From Thermogemmata fonticola (GTDB lineage Bacteria > Planctomycetota > Planctomycetia > Gemmatales > Gemmataceae): a stretch of DNA of 64,000 nt. The notes below the pieces were generated by a model. The model did not search any database. It saw only the letters and a program-made list of their open reading frames with translations, and was not told the DNA's origin. Every line of letters begins with the position of its first letter. The first letter of the stretch is position 1. Positions 8,126-15,465 of the stretch are shown in pieces. The position numbers and the translations under genes were made by a program. The stretch is from assembly GCF_013694095.1 (NCBI RefSeq), contig NZ_JACEFB010000002.1, positions 62,001 to 126,000 on the forward strand. Reading direction: 5' to 3'.

Positions 8126-9271
8126 ATGGGACACGCGCGCCGCAAGAGAGAAGAGTCCGCCGCCGAACTGCCGGCGTTGTATGCGCTCACGCATGATGGT
8201 CTGGAAAGGGTGGCTGCAGACGAGATCACTCAGGATTTGCATGGCGAGGTGAAGAAGACGGCCCGGGGGTTGGTGGTCTTTCGCCTGTCCCAAATCGATG
8301 AGTCGGTGTTGTCTCTGCGCACGACGGAGGATGTTTTTCTTCTCGCCTGGGGTAGCGATACCCTGACGTATCGAGCTGCGGACCTGGATTTGTTCCGCCA
8401 GTGGACTGCCCGGAAACCGGACTGGCCGGCGTTGTTCCGCTGGCATCATCAGATTCGGCCTTTGCGGCGGGGTAAGCCTACCTTCCACCTGGTGTGCCAG
8501 ATGCAAGGGGAGCATGGCTATCGACGGGTGGATGCCGAGGAGGCGTTCCGGGCAGGCTTACGTCATGTTTTGCCGGCGGGTTGGTACGAGGTCGACGAGA
8601 ATGCTTGGCTCGAAATTTGGCTGACGATTCACGGCAAAACGGCGGTTTGCGGTGTTCGGCTCTCCGACCGTACCATGCGGCATCGTACTTACAAACAGGA
8701 GCATATTGCCGCCTCCTTGCGCCCGACCGTGGCCGCCGCTATGGTGCGGTTGGCGGGTATTGCTCCCGGTATGACAGTCCTGGACCCGATGTGCGGCGCG
8801 GGAACGATCCTGGCGGAAGCCCTGACACTGGCTCGCCAGCGCAAGGGGGGAGCGCCTGTCCGGCTGCTCGGTGGAGACATCGACCCCCATGCTGTCTTTG
8901 TTTCCACGCAGAATCTGGGCCGCATGGGACCCGTAGGTTTAGCGCGCTGGGATGCACGTTCCCTGCCCTTGGCCGACGCCAGTGTGGACCGCCTCTTGTG
9001 CAATCCGCCTTTCGGCAAGCAACTGGCTTCGGTGGAGGAAATTCTACCGCTTTACACGGCGTTGGCCCGCGAGTGGAATCGGGTTCTCAAACCGGGTGGT
9101 CGAGCTGTCCTGCTCGTGATGGAGCATCAGGCTCTCTCGATGGCCCTGAGTCCCTTCCGCTGGACAACGGTACGCCGGCTCGCCCTACGTGTTCTCGGCC
9201 AGCCATGTACCTTGAGCGTCTGGCACAAGCCGCTGGAGGAGTCCACACTACCGCCACCGGCGATTGCGTAA
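8126..9271 (+). CDS. THUMP-domain RNA N2-guanine methyltransferase (Trm14/RlmL-N-like)
   Basis: A 381-residue SAM-dependent RNA methyltransferase. The N-terminal half is a THUMP RNA-binding module (ALTHDGLERVAADEI start, then the THUMP fold to about residue 170). The C-terminal half is a Rossmann methyltransferase with SAM motif LDPMCGAGTILAEAL and the catalytic NPPFGKQL, the N-P-P-F/Y type used to methylate exocyclic amino groups of guanine. Relatives are archaeal/eukaryal Trm14/TrmN (m2G6 of tRNA) and the bacterial RlmL/RlmKL methyltransferases of 23S rRNA. It is shorter than RlmKL, with no second methyltransferase domain. Whether the substrate is tRNA or 23S rRNA cannot be told from sequence alone. 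Confidence 0.9.
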   Translation: MGHARRKREESAAELPALYALTHDGLERVAADEITQDLHGEVKKTARGLVVFRLSQIDESVLSLRTTEDVFLLAWGSDTLTYRAADLDLFRQWTARKPDWPALFRWHHQIRPLRRGKPTFHLVCQMQGEHGYRRVDAEEAFRAGLRHVLPAGWYEVDENAWLEIWLTIHGKTAVCGVRLSDRTMRHRTYKQEHIAASLRPTVAAAMVRLAGIAPGMTVLDPMCGAGTILAEALTLARQRKGGAPVRLLGGDIDPHAVFVSTQNLGRMGPVGLARWDARSLPLADASVDRLLCNPPFGKQLASVEEILPLYTALAREWNRVLKPGGRAVLLVMEHQALSMALSPFRWTTVRRLALRVLGQPCTLSVWHKPLEESTLPPPAIA

Positions 9272-9316
9272 GTTACCCCCGCAAAACGGTGGTTCGGACT
9301 GGCAGTCTTGCCACTC

Positions 9317-9420
9317 GGGTGCAACCAAATTCTCTGGGGGTTCCCTGCCGGGCAGCTCCGCTAGTGTGGGGAAACACCTCGCGGGTTCAGCCCCCACCCC
9401 CAGAAAATCTGGTTACACCC
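9317..9420. mobile_element. MITE-like element with 25-bp terminal inverted repeats and 8-bp target duplication
   Basis: A 104-bp non-coding element. The left end (9317-9341, starting GGGTGCAACCAAATT) and right end (9396-9420, ending ATCTGGTTACACCC) are inverted repeats matching at 22 of 25 positions. The element is flanked immediately on both sides by the same 8-bp word TGCCACTC (9309-9316 and 9421-9428), a perfect target-site duplication. The 54-base centre has small hairpins (GTGTggggaaACAC and TGCCgGGCA) and no ORF. This is the architecture of a miniature inverted-repeat transposable element mobilised in trans by a transposase making 8-bp duplications (IS256, IS66, ISL3 or ISAs1 type are possibilities). 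No transposase is present in the window. Confidence 0.8.
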
Positions 9421-9448
9421 TGCCACTCCAGCGCGCGCAAAGTCGGTC

Positions 9449-9477
9449 TTGACACAGAAACAAATCGGGGACATAGA
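9449..9477 (+). promoter_or_regulatory. possible sigma-70 promoter for the 9564 gene
   Basis: TTGACA (9449-9454), a 17-base spacer and CATAGA (9472-9477) lie about 90 bases upstream of the TIGR03067-like gene. The -35 is perfect but the -10 matches only three of six positions, so this is weak. It lies about 20 bases outside the right flank of the MITE-like element. Confidence 0.3.
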
Positions 9478-9563
9478 GCGCTGTCGTTGCTTCCAAAGTG
9501 TACAGCGTGAGAGATCAGAGGAGTGACAGTCCAGCGGCAAGATTCGGATGAGGAGAGCGGGCC

Positions 9564-10049
9564 ATGTTACGCTTGGTTGCAATATATGGTGTGTTTCTTG
9601 GCGTTAGCGGGGGATGGTGGACGTGGGCGGCGGGAGAACCGAATCCTGGGGGCGATCTGGCAGCTTTACAAGGTCAGTGGAAACCCTTGCATTGTGAATA
9701 TGAGGGCCGAGCGCAGATGACGCCGGAGGTTATGAAACAGATCACTGCCGTTTTTGATCAGAACGATTACTACCTTTACTTCCTCGACAAGGGTCAAGAT
9801 GGGAAACCGCGTCCGATCGTGCTGGCCACTGTTCAGATTACTCTGGACCCCACGACTCAGCCCAAGGGGATCATCTTTGAATTCAAGGACGGACCACTCA
9901 AGGGCCAAAAGCGGCACGGCATTTACGAGTTAGCCGGCAATCAGTTAAAGTTATGTTATGGGCCGGCGGACAAACCTCGGCCGAAGGAGTTCCAGGCGCC
10001 GACAGGCAGCGGGTATTTTCTGGAAACGTGGGCACGCCAGGTTCGCTAG
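9564..10049 (+). CDS. secreted TIGR03067-like protein
   Basis: A 161-residue exported protein of the TIGR03067 type, abundant in Planctomycetes and of unknown function. It has a signal peptide-like start (MLRLVAIYGVFLGVSGGW), then the domain hallmark LAALQGQWKPLHCEY, central beta strands (ATVQITLDP, IIFEFKDG) and the closing pattern GIYELAGNQLKLCYGPADKPRP that precedes the end of such domains. The ATG is preceded by GAGGAGAGCGGGCC. The lipocalin-like beta pattern suggests ligand binding but no residue proves it. mutS2 follows 39 bases downstream on the same strand. Confidence 0.75.
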   Translation: MLRLVAIYGVFLGVSGGWWTWAAGEPNPGGDLAALQGQWKPLHCEYEGRAQMTPEVMKQITAVFDQNDYYLYFLDKGQDGKPRPIVLATVQITLDPTTQPKGIIFEFKDGPLKGQKRHGIYELAGNQLKLCYGPADKPRPKEFQAPTGSGYFLETWARQVR

Positions 10050-10088
10050 ACACAGCCGCTTCGTATTATCCGGCGGTAAAATGTCTGT

Positions 10089-11990
10089 ATGGATGCCCAC
10101 ACTCTGGAGTTGCTCGGATACGAAGCGATCCGGGAATTGTTAGCGTCTTATGCGACCACGTCATTGGGCCGGGAACTGGCCCGTCGTCTGGAGCCATCCA
10201 CGGATCTTGCCCACATCCAGCGCCAGATCGCCTGGACCAGCGAGATGGTAGAAGCTCTGGCGGCCGGTGTGGCTCCCCCGTTGCAGGGGATTCATGATAT
10301 CCGGCTGTGGGTCCGCCGAGCGGCGCTGGGTACGATGCTGGCGGCGGAACAACTCGTGCAGATCGCGGAGACGCTGCAAGCCACCGGCGCCCTGTACCGC
10401 TATCGCATGCGTTTGCCTCCTTCCTGCAAGGGTCTGATGGAGCTGCTGGCGGGAATCGAGGATTTTGGGCCTACGGCGCGGCTGATCACGGCCTGCATCG
10501 ATGCGCGCGGCCATGTGCTGGATATGGCCAGTCCGGAACTGGCGGATATTCGCCGGCGGTTGCATGATCTGGATGAACGGATCAAAGGGGAAATCCGCCG
10601 CATGTTGCGGGACCCAGAGTTGCGCCGTCTGCTGAGTTATCCGAATGCCACGGTGCATGGGGATCATCATGTGTTACCGGTAGCGGTGAATTATCGCCAC
10701 AAAGTCGCGGGGGTCGTCCATCGGATGAGTGCGACGGGGGAGACGGTCTTCATCGAGCCGGCCTCGGTCGCGGCCCTCCATGCCGAACGAGTGGCACTCC
10801 AAGCGGCGGAAGAGCGCGAGGTGCAGCGGGTGCTCCGCCGGCTCAGCGGCGAAGTGGGCCGGTTGGCCAAGCCGCTGGGGTACGCCCTCGACATCGCGGC
10901 TCGCCTCGATTTGATCACCGCCCAAGCCAGGTTCAGCCGGGATTATCGTATGTCCGCCCCTCAACTCAACACGGAAGGGCGGCTCTGGTTGCAACAAGCT
11001 CGGCATCCTTTGCTGGAACACCTCTTTCGGACCAGCACGGAGGAACAGGCGCCACGCCAGGTGGTTCCCATCGATGTCCGCCTGGGCTTTCACTTCAACA
11101 TTCTGATCATCACCGGTCCGAACACAGGAGGCAAAACCGTCGCTCTCAAAACGACAGGATTGCTATGTCTCATGGCTCAATCCGGTTTGCACGTCCCGGC
11201 GGCTCCGGGAAGTTTACTGCCGGTTTTCCGCCATATCCTCGCCGATATCGGAGATGAACAGAGCCTGGAGCAATCCTTGAGTACTTTCAGTGCTCACATG
11301 TCACGGATTGCCACGATTTTGCGAACGGCAACGGCCGATAGCCTGGTGCTGCTCGATGAACTCGGAGCGGGAACCGACCCCACCGAAGGGGCTGCCTTGG
11401 GGCGGGCTATTCTGGACCAATTGGATCAAATCGGCTGCCGGGCTATGGTCACGACCCATTTGGGAGACCTCAAGACGTATGCCTTCAGCAATCCTCGCGC
11501 GGAAAACGGAGCGGTGGAGTTCGATGTCGAGACGTTGCGGCCGACCTATCGGTTGCACATTGGCCAATTCGGCATGAGCAATGCTTTGACCATTGCCCGA
11601 CGATTGCAACTGCCTCCGGAATTGCTCCAACGTGCAGCGCGTTATCTGCATCAGGGGGGGAGTGTGGCCGCGGAGTTGGCTCGCTTGCAACGGGTCCGCC
11701 AAGAAGCGGAACAAGCCAAGGCCGAGGCCGTCGCAGCCCGACTGGCCGCGGAGCAGGAAAAACAGGCGTATGCCCAGCGACGGGCGCACCTGGAGCAGCA
11801 AGCCGCTGAACAAGCCCAGTTGCAAGAGTGGCGGAGCCGCCTACGCGAAGGAGAAACCGTGCGTGTGAGTCGATTCGATGCTGTCGGGCGTGTGGTGCGG
11901 GTGGACCTGCGCAAACGCCTGATCACCGTACACATCGGCCTAGGACAATGGGAAGTCCCGTTTGAAGAAATTTTGCCCGTCACTTCCTAA
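10089..11990 (+). CDS. mutS2: MutS2 family ATPase lacking the Smr domain
   Basis: A 633-residue MutS2 protein. The N-terminus LELLGYEAIRELL is the canonical family start. The lever/clamp region follows, then the ABC-type ATPase with Walker A GPNTGGKTVALKT (about 343-355), Walker B LVLLDELGAGTDPTEGA (about 419-435), the dimer loop LSTFSAHMSRI and TTHLGDLKTYAF. MutS2 proteins act on branched DNA, restrict recombination and, in some bacteria, rescue collided ribosomes. They are usually about 770-790 residues and end in a Smr nuclease domain. Here the chain stops after a coiled coil and a short beta domain (ETVRVSRFDAVGRVV), so no Smr nuclease is encoded. The stop is followed directly by the converging cbiM gene. 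Confidence 0.9.
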   Translation: MDAHTLELLGYEAIRELLASYATTSLGRELARRLEPSTDLAHIQRQIAWTSEMVEALAAGVAPPLQGIHDIRLWVRRAALGTMLAAEQLVQIAETLQATGALYRYRMRLPPSCKGLMELLAGIEDFGPTARLITACIDARGHVLDMASPELADIRRRLHDLDERIKGEIRRMLRDPELRRLLSYPNATVHGDHHVLPVAVNYRHKVAGVVHRMSATGETVFIEPASVAALHAERVALQAAEEREVQRVLRRLSGEVGRLAKPLGYALDIAARLDLITAQARFSRDYRMSAPQLNTEGRLWLQQARHPLLEHLFRTSTEEQAPRQVVPIDVRLGFHFNILIITGPNTGGKTVALKTTGLLCLMAQSGLHVPAAPGSLLPVFRHILADIGDEQSLEQSLSTFSAHMSRIATILRTATADSLVLLDELGAGTDPTEGAALGRAILDQLDQIGCRAMVTTHLGDLKTYAFSNPRAENGAVEFDVETLRPTYRLHIGQFGMSNALTIARRLQLPPELLQRAARYLHQGGSVAAELARLQRVRQEAEQAKAEAVAARLAAEQEKQAYAQRRAHLEQQAAEQAQLQEWRSRLREGETVRVSRFDAVGRVVRVDLRKRLITVHIGLGQWEVPFEEILPVTS

Positions 11991-12037
11991 AAGGGTGAGG
12001 AAATCCCCCCTGTGTCCCTCCGTGTAGGCTCCAGCGA

Positions 12038-12739
12038 TCAGACCTGTCGCGATGCCGTTCCTGGAGATGGGTGCAAATTGGTCCAAGATGATGTCGTTGC
12101 CGAGGAAGGCGGCGGGGGTGGCTGGAGCATCTCCGGTTTGACCCGTTCCAGGTAAGCTAGGATCACTCCTAACATCCCGGCCTCTAACACCAACACGGGC
12201 AGGTGGGCGAGCAGGACCAGCCGCGCGAGCACCCCCCACTCTTCTTTGCCTCCCAGCAGCAGAACCACAAAATTGAGTAGCACTGTGCCTGCTACGGCTC
12301 CTCCCCCCACAAGGACGCCGCGCCAGAACGGCGGCAGATAGGCCCGCAACCGCCGCTCCAGGAGCGCCATTCCCAGAGCCGGTATGGCGATGATGCAGGT
12401 GTTCAGCCCCAAGGTAGTTAGGCCGCCGTGAGCGAGCAGCAGATATTGCAGAAGCAAACCGACGGCTATGGCGATGGGAGCGCGCGGCCCCAATAGAACA
12501 CCGACCAGACCGTTGAGGAGCAAATGAACGCTGGTTGGCAGAATGGCTAACTTGATGTGTATGCTGGAGCTGACGAAAAAGGCCGCGGTCAGCAATCCCA
12601 AGCGGGGAATATCTTCATCGTGCAACTGTCGGAGTGGTCGCAGCAGGAGGAGGGCGCAACCGAGCCAACCGGCGACAAGCCAGGCTTCCGCGATCGCTCC
12701 ATCCGCTAGATGGACCGCCCACAGAGGCTTGCCTGTCAC
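12038..12739 (-). CDS. cbiM: CbiM-like energy-coupling-factor transporter membrane component
   Basis: A 233-residue polytopic membrane protein of the CbiM/NikM family, the substrate-binding membrane subunit of ECF-type cobalt or nickel importers. The N-terminal metal-binding start, normally MHIPDGF, is replaced by AVHLADGAI a few residues in. Helix-packing motifs such as IHIKLAILPTSVHLLLNGLV and LNTCIIAIPALGMALLERRL fit the family. The start is taken as GTG at 12739 because GGAGG lies 10 bases upstream and the GTG overlaps the stop of the sigma factor gene (GTGA). No CbiN, CbiQ or CbiO is in the window, so partners must be elsewhere. A longer open frame to 13033 lies inside the sigma gene and is not used. 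Confidence 0.75.
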   Translation of the reverse strand: MTGKPLWAVHLADGAIAEAWLVAGWLGCALLLLRPLRQLHDEDIPRLGLLTAAFFVSSSIHIKLAILPTSVHLLLNGLVGVLLGPRAPIAIAVGLLLQYLLLAHGGLTTLGLNTCIIAIPALGMALLERRLRAYLPPFWRGVLVGGGAVAGTVLLNFVVLLLGGKEEWGVLARLVLLAHLPVLVLEAGMLGVILAYLERVKPEMLQPPPPPSSATTSSWTNLHPSPGTASRQV

Positions 12740-13500
12740 GACCGGTTGTCCTCCGACGAGGAGTCCAGAGAATCTTTCTGCGGCGAATGAGGTACGAGGA
12801 TGGCTCGCAGACGGCGTAAGGCCCGCAGATACCGCATCGAAGCAGCGGCTTCGCTCAGTCCCAACACGAGGGCCGCCTCCTGGTTGCTCAATTGTTCCTG
12901 ATGCCTCAGGAGCAGGATTTCCCGGTCCGCTTCCGGCAGTTGCCAAAGAGCGGCAGTGACGCGGCGGAACAGCTCTCGGCGGATCGCCTCGGAAGCCGGG
13001 GTTCTTTCTGTATCCACCAACTGGGCCGCCCAATCGGTAGCGGAGGGATCATCCGCCCAGGCAGCGGCCTGCAGGCTTTCCTCACGGTCCACGCTGCGGC
13101 GCTGGGCCAGACGATGGCGCCGGTGAACGTCGATGATCCGATCCTGGGCCAAATGCCGCAGCCATAGATGAAAGGGCATGTCCGGCTTTTGCAGATAGGC
13201 GATCAGACGCTGGTTGGCTTCCAGCAAAACGTCCTGGACGATGTCCGAGGCATCCAGGCGCCGGGCCAGAACCGGGTCCAGACGGGCCGCGATCAGCCGC
13301 CGGAGGGGTTCCCGGTGGGTTCCCAGCAGTTGCTCGGCCGCCTGGGTATTCCCCTGACGGGCTGCTTCCAGGAGGCGTTCTGTCTCTTCTCGTGAGGGCC
13401 ACATCTGCGCTACCGTTTTTTCTCCCTGCGCTTTCTCTCGCGGCACTTCCACAACTTGATGAGGGTCCGTGGCGTTGAGGCCCGTGGGTATGCATTGCAA
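12736..13500 (-). CDS. sigma-70 family RNA polymerase sigma factor (ECF-type)
   Basis: Up to 254 residues with regions 2 and 4 only, as in ECF sigma factors. Region 2 runs through RRLDASDIVQDVLLEANQRL (core binding, -10 recognition). Region 4 has LPEADREILLLRHQEQLSNQ and a helix-turn-helix ending in SEAAASMRYLRALRRL. The sequence style is typical of planctomycete ECF factors. The start is uncertain: an internal ATG at 13404 (MWPSREETERLL) gives a 222-residue protein closer to the domain boundary, and no clear ribosome binding site decides between them. The stop overlaps the GTG of cbiM. No anti-sigma gene is adjacent. Confidence 0.88.
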   Translation of the reverse strand: MQCIPTGLNATDPHQVVEVPREKAQGEKTVAQMWPSREETERLLEAARQGNTQAAEQLLGTHREPLRRLIAARLDPVLARRLDASDIVQDVLLEANQRLIAYLQKPDMPFHLWLRHLAQDRIIDVHRRHRLAQRRSVDREESLQAAAWADDPSATDWAAQLVDTERTPASEAIRRELFRRVTAALWQLPEADREILLLRHQEQLSNQEAALVLGLSEAAASMRYLRALRRLRAILVPHSPQKDSLDSSSEDNRS

Positions 13501-13526
13501 GCGTTCTGCTCAAATTGCGGTCATTG

Positions 13527-13544
13527 CTCAATATAGCGATTGAG
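13527..13544. promoter_or_regulatory. dyad CTCAAT-N6-ATTGAG, possible operator
   Basis: A perfect 6-bp inverted repeat (CTCAAT at 13527-13532, ATTGAG at 13539-13544) in the divergent region between the sigma factor and the calpain gene. A related half-site TGCTCAAAT lies at 13507-13515. It sits just upstream of the annotated start of the sigma gene and about 60 bases before the -35 of the calpain promoter, so it could serve either gene. Confidence 0.35.
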
Positions 13545-13601
13545 AGCAAGGCGAGCGAGCCAGCCTCGCTTGTCCCGTTACCCCAAGCAGAACAACTCTG
13601 C

Positions 13602-13629
13602 TTGACAGCCACCCGCCGCTAGTTACACT
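13602..13629 (+). promoter_or_regulatory. sigma-70 type promoter of the calpain-like gene
   Basis: TTGACA at 13602-13607, a 16-base spacer and TACACT at 13624-13629 form a near-consensus housekeeping promoter reading toward the gene at 13713. Predicted transcription start is about 13636, giving a leader of roughly 75 bases. Confidence 0.6.
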
Positions 13630-13712
13630 AGCATACTAGATGAGTGATGTTTCCTCCTCTTCTTAGCGACTTAGCAACATTCATTCGTTTCACCTAAGCG
13701 AGGTTGGTAGCC

Positions 13713-15254
13713 ATGGCCGCGCGTAACTCGCTCCGCTTTCATCCTCTCGTAACTGTGCTGGAAGACCGAACAGTCCCAGCAGTGGCCGCAGTCCAACTTT
13801 TCAACGGGGTTTTGAAGGTTGTTACGGATAATCAGGACAACAGCATACTTGTACATCAAAACACTCCAGGAAGGGTGGTGGTGAGGGATCTAATCGCCAA
13901 CCGGACGTGGAGTTACGTGGCATCGGCGGTACAACGGATCGATGTTTATGGCGGACGAGGGGAGGATGCCATTACGGCTGTGGGACCGGCCGCAGCTCGA
14001 CTTGTGCGGATGTATGGGAATGCTGGCCAAGATCTGCTTCAAGCCCGGGGTGCGGGACGAATCGTGGCTTATGGCGGTGCGGGCCATGATACCTTGCGGG
14101 GTGGTGAGAGTACGGATCGACTATCCGGCGAGGGGGGGAACGACTGGATCCACGGCAACGGCGGCAATGACGTCCTTACTGGTGGTGCGGGCAACGATTG
14201 GCTCAATGGCGGAGCAGGAGCCAATGCCGTCTTCGGTAGTTCCGGTGACGATACCATTATCACGCTCAACGATTTGGTGGGTGATGTGGTTGATCCTGGC
14301 CTCGGCTTTGACGTGATTTGGGTGGATAAAAACGGTTCCCTGACGGACAACGTATCGACAGCCACGGCAGCCGATACGGTCAATGCTGTGGAAGCCTTTG
14401 GGAATCCTGGAGCGGATCGAACACTGGATGGGGATCGTTTGGTCGATCCCGCTCTGTTACCGCAGACCGCCAGCGGCCAGAATTTCTACTACGAGCGGTT
14501 CGATGGCCGACCGCTTTTCGGTCCCTCCGGTCCGCACATCAACGATATCCAGCAGGGAGCCTTGGGGGATTGCTGGTTCCTGGCCAGCTTGGCATCGATG
14601 GCTTACGCCAATCCGGATTCCATCAAATCGATGGTGGTGGACTTCGGGGACGGCACTTATGGAGTCCGCTTTGGCAGCGCCTTCTACCGAGTCGATAATG
14701 ATCTGCCTGTCAGCCGCTATGGGGATCAATTCCTGTCCTACACGGCCTTCGGATTGGGAGGAAGCATGTGGGCGCCGATAATCGAGAAGGCGTTTACTTT
14801 CCACCGCCAGCCGGGAGCCAATAGTTACAGTTCCATTGAGGGTGGTTTCACCATCGATGCCTACAACGCCTACCAATTACCCGACACGGGAGCTATCGCC
14901 TTCCACAGTTCATTCTCCTTTGGATTGCCAGCCTTCGCGAATGCTGCCTCCTTGGGAGCAGGCATTAAAAGCCTTCTCTATCCTTCCAATCCCAACACCC
15001 GCTATGCTGTAACCATCGGTATCCACATCTCGACCAGCAACTATCTGATCAGCAATCACCAGTACGTCGTCACCGGTGTCGACCTGGACGGCCTGACGGG
15101 TGAAGTGCTCAACGTCCACCTGCGCAATCCCTGGCGGATTGATGGCGGCACGACCGCTTACGGCAATCCCAACGACGGCGATATTGTAATTTCGATTGAT
15201 GAGTTGTACAACTGCCAAGGCTTCTGCACCCTGGAGTTTGCTCGCGTTTCCTGA
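13713..15254 (+). CDS. secreted calpain-family cysteine protease with RTX-like repeats
   Basis: A 513-residue protein. It opens with LRFHPLVTVLEDRTVPA, the planctomycete LEDRTVPA-type N-terminal motif found on large exported proteins. Residues about 110-180 are glycine/aspartate nonapeptide-like repeats (GGAGHDTLRGGES, GGNDVLTGGAGNDWLNGG), as in Ca-binding RTX/hemolysin domains. The rest is a C2 calpain catalytic core with triad Cys287 (GALGDCWFLAS), His449 (NHQYVVTGV) and Asn472 (LRNPW). Calpains are Ca-dependent endopeptidases; pairing with RTX repeats suggests a calcium-folded exported enzyme. The ATG at 13713 is preceded by GAGG; an in-frame TTG at 13704 is less likely. A good promoter lies upstream. 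Confidence 0.9.
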   Translation: MAARNSLRFHPLVTVLEDRTVPAVAAVQLFNGVLKVVTDNQDNSILVHQNTPGRVVVRDLIANRTWSYVASAVQRIDVYGGRGEDAITAVGPAAARLVRMYGNAGQDLLQARGAGRIVAYGGAGHDTLRGGESTDRLSGEGGNDWIHGNGGNDVLTGGAGNDWLNGGAGANAVFGSSGDDTIITLNDLVGDVVDPGLGFDVIWVDKNGSLTDNVSTATAADTVNAVEAFGNPGADRTLDGDRLVDPALLPQTASGQNFYYERFDGRPLFGPSGPHINDIQQGALGDCWFLASLASMAYANPDSIKSMVVDFGDGTYGVRFGSAFYRVDNDLPVSRYGDQFLSYTAFGLGGSMWAPIIEKAFTFHRQPGANSYSSIEGGFTIDAYNAYQLPDTGAIAFHSSFSFGLPAFANAASLGAGIKSLLYPSNPNTRYAVTIGIHISTSNYLISNHQYVVTGVDLDGLTGEVLNVHLRNPWRIDGGTTAYGNPNDGDIVISIDELYNCQGFCTLEFARVS

Positions 15255-15337
15255 CGATCTCGCTTCTGAGTAACTCAGCTCATTGGAGGCCAGATTCAAC
15301 CGCGGTATGAGAAGCAGCCGCGGTCGAAGCTGTGTAT

Positions 15338-15354
15338 AAAGTGGCCCACTTTTT
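15338..15354 (+). terminator. possible weak rho-independent terminator after the calpain gene
   Basis: AAAGTG-GCC-CACTTT stem-loop followed directly by two further T residues (T-run 15350-15354), 84 bases after the calpain stop. The stem is only six pairs and AT-rich at the base, so efficiency is doubtful. Confidence 0.35.
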
Positions 15355-15465
15355 GATTTTGAAATTGGTTCGCCTGACACGCGCTCCGCTTTGGAAAACA
15401 TTGTTTCTGGGACATGTGTGCCGCTGCTCAAACTCCGTGAATCGATGGTCGATGGCAAGGTGGCC

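Noticed and set aside
8494-9510. 338-residue plus-strand frame crossing the THUMP methyltransferase and the MITE-like element
   Set aside because: It is in a different frame from the methyltransferase catalytic motifs and runs through the inverted repeats.
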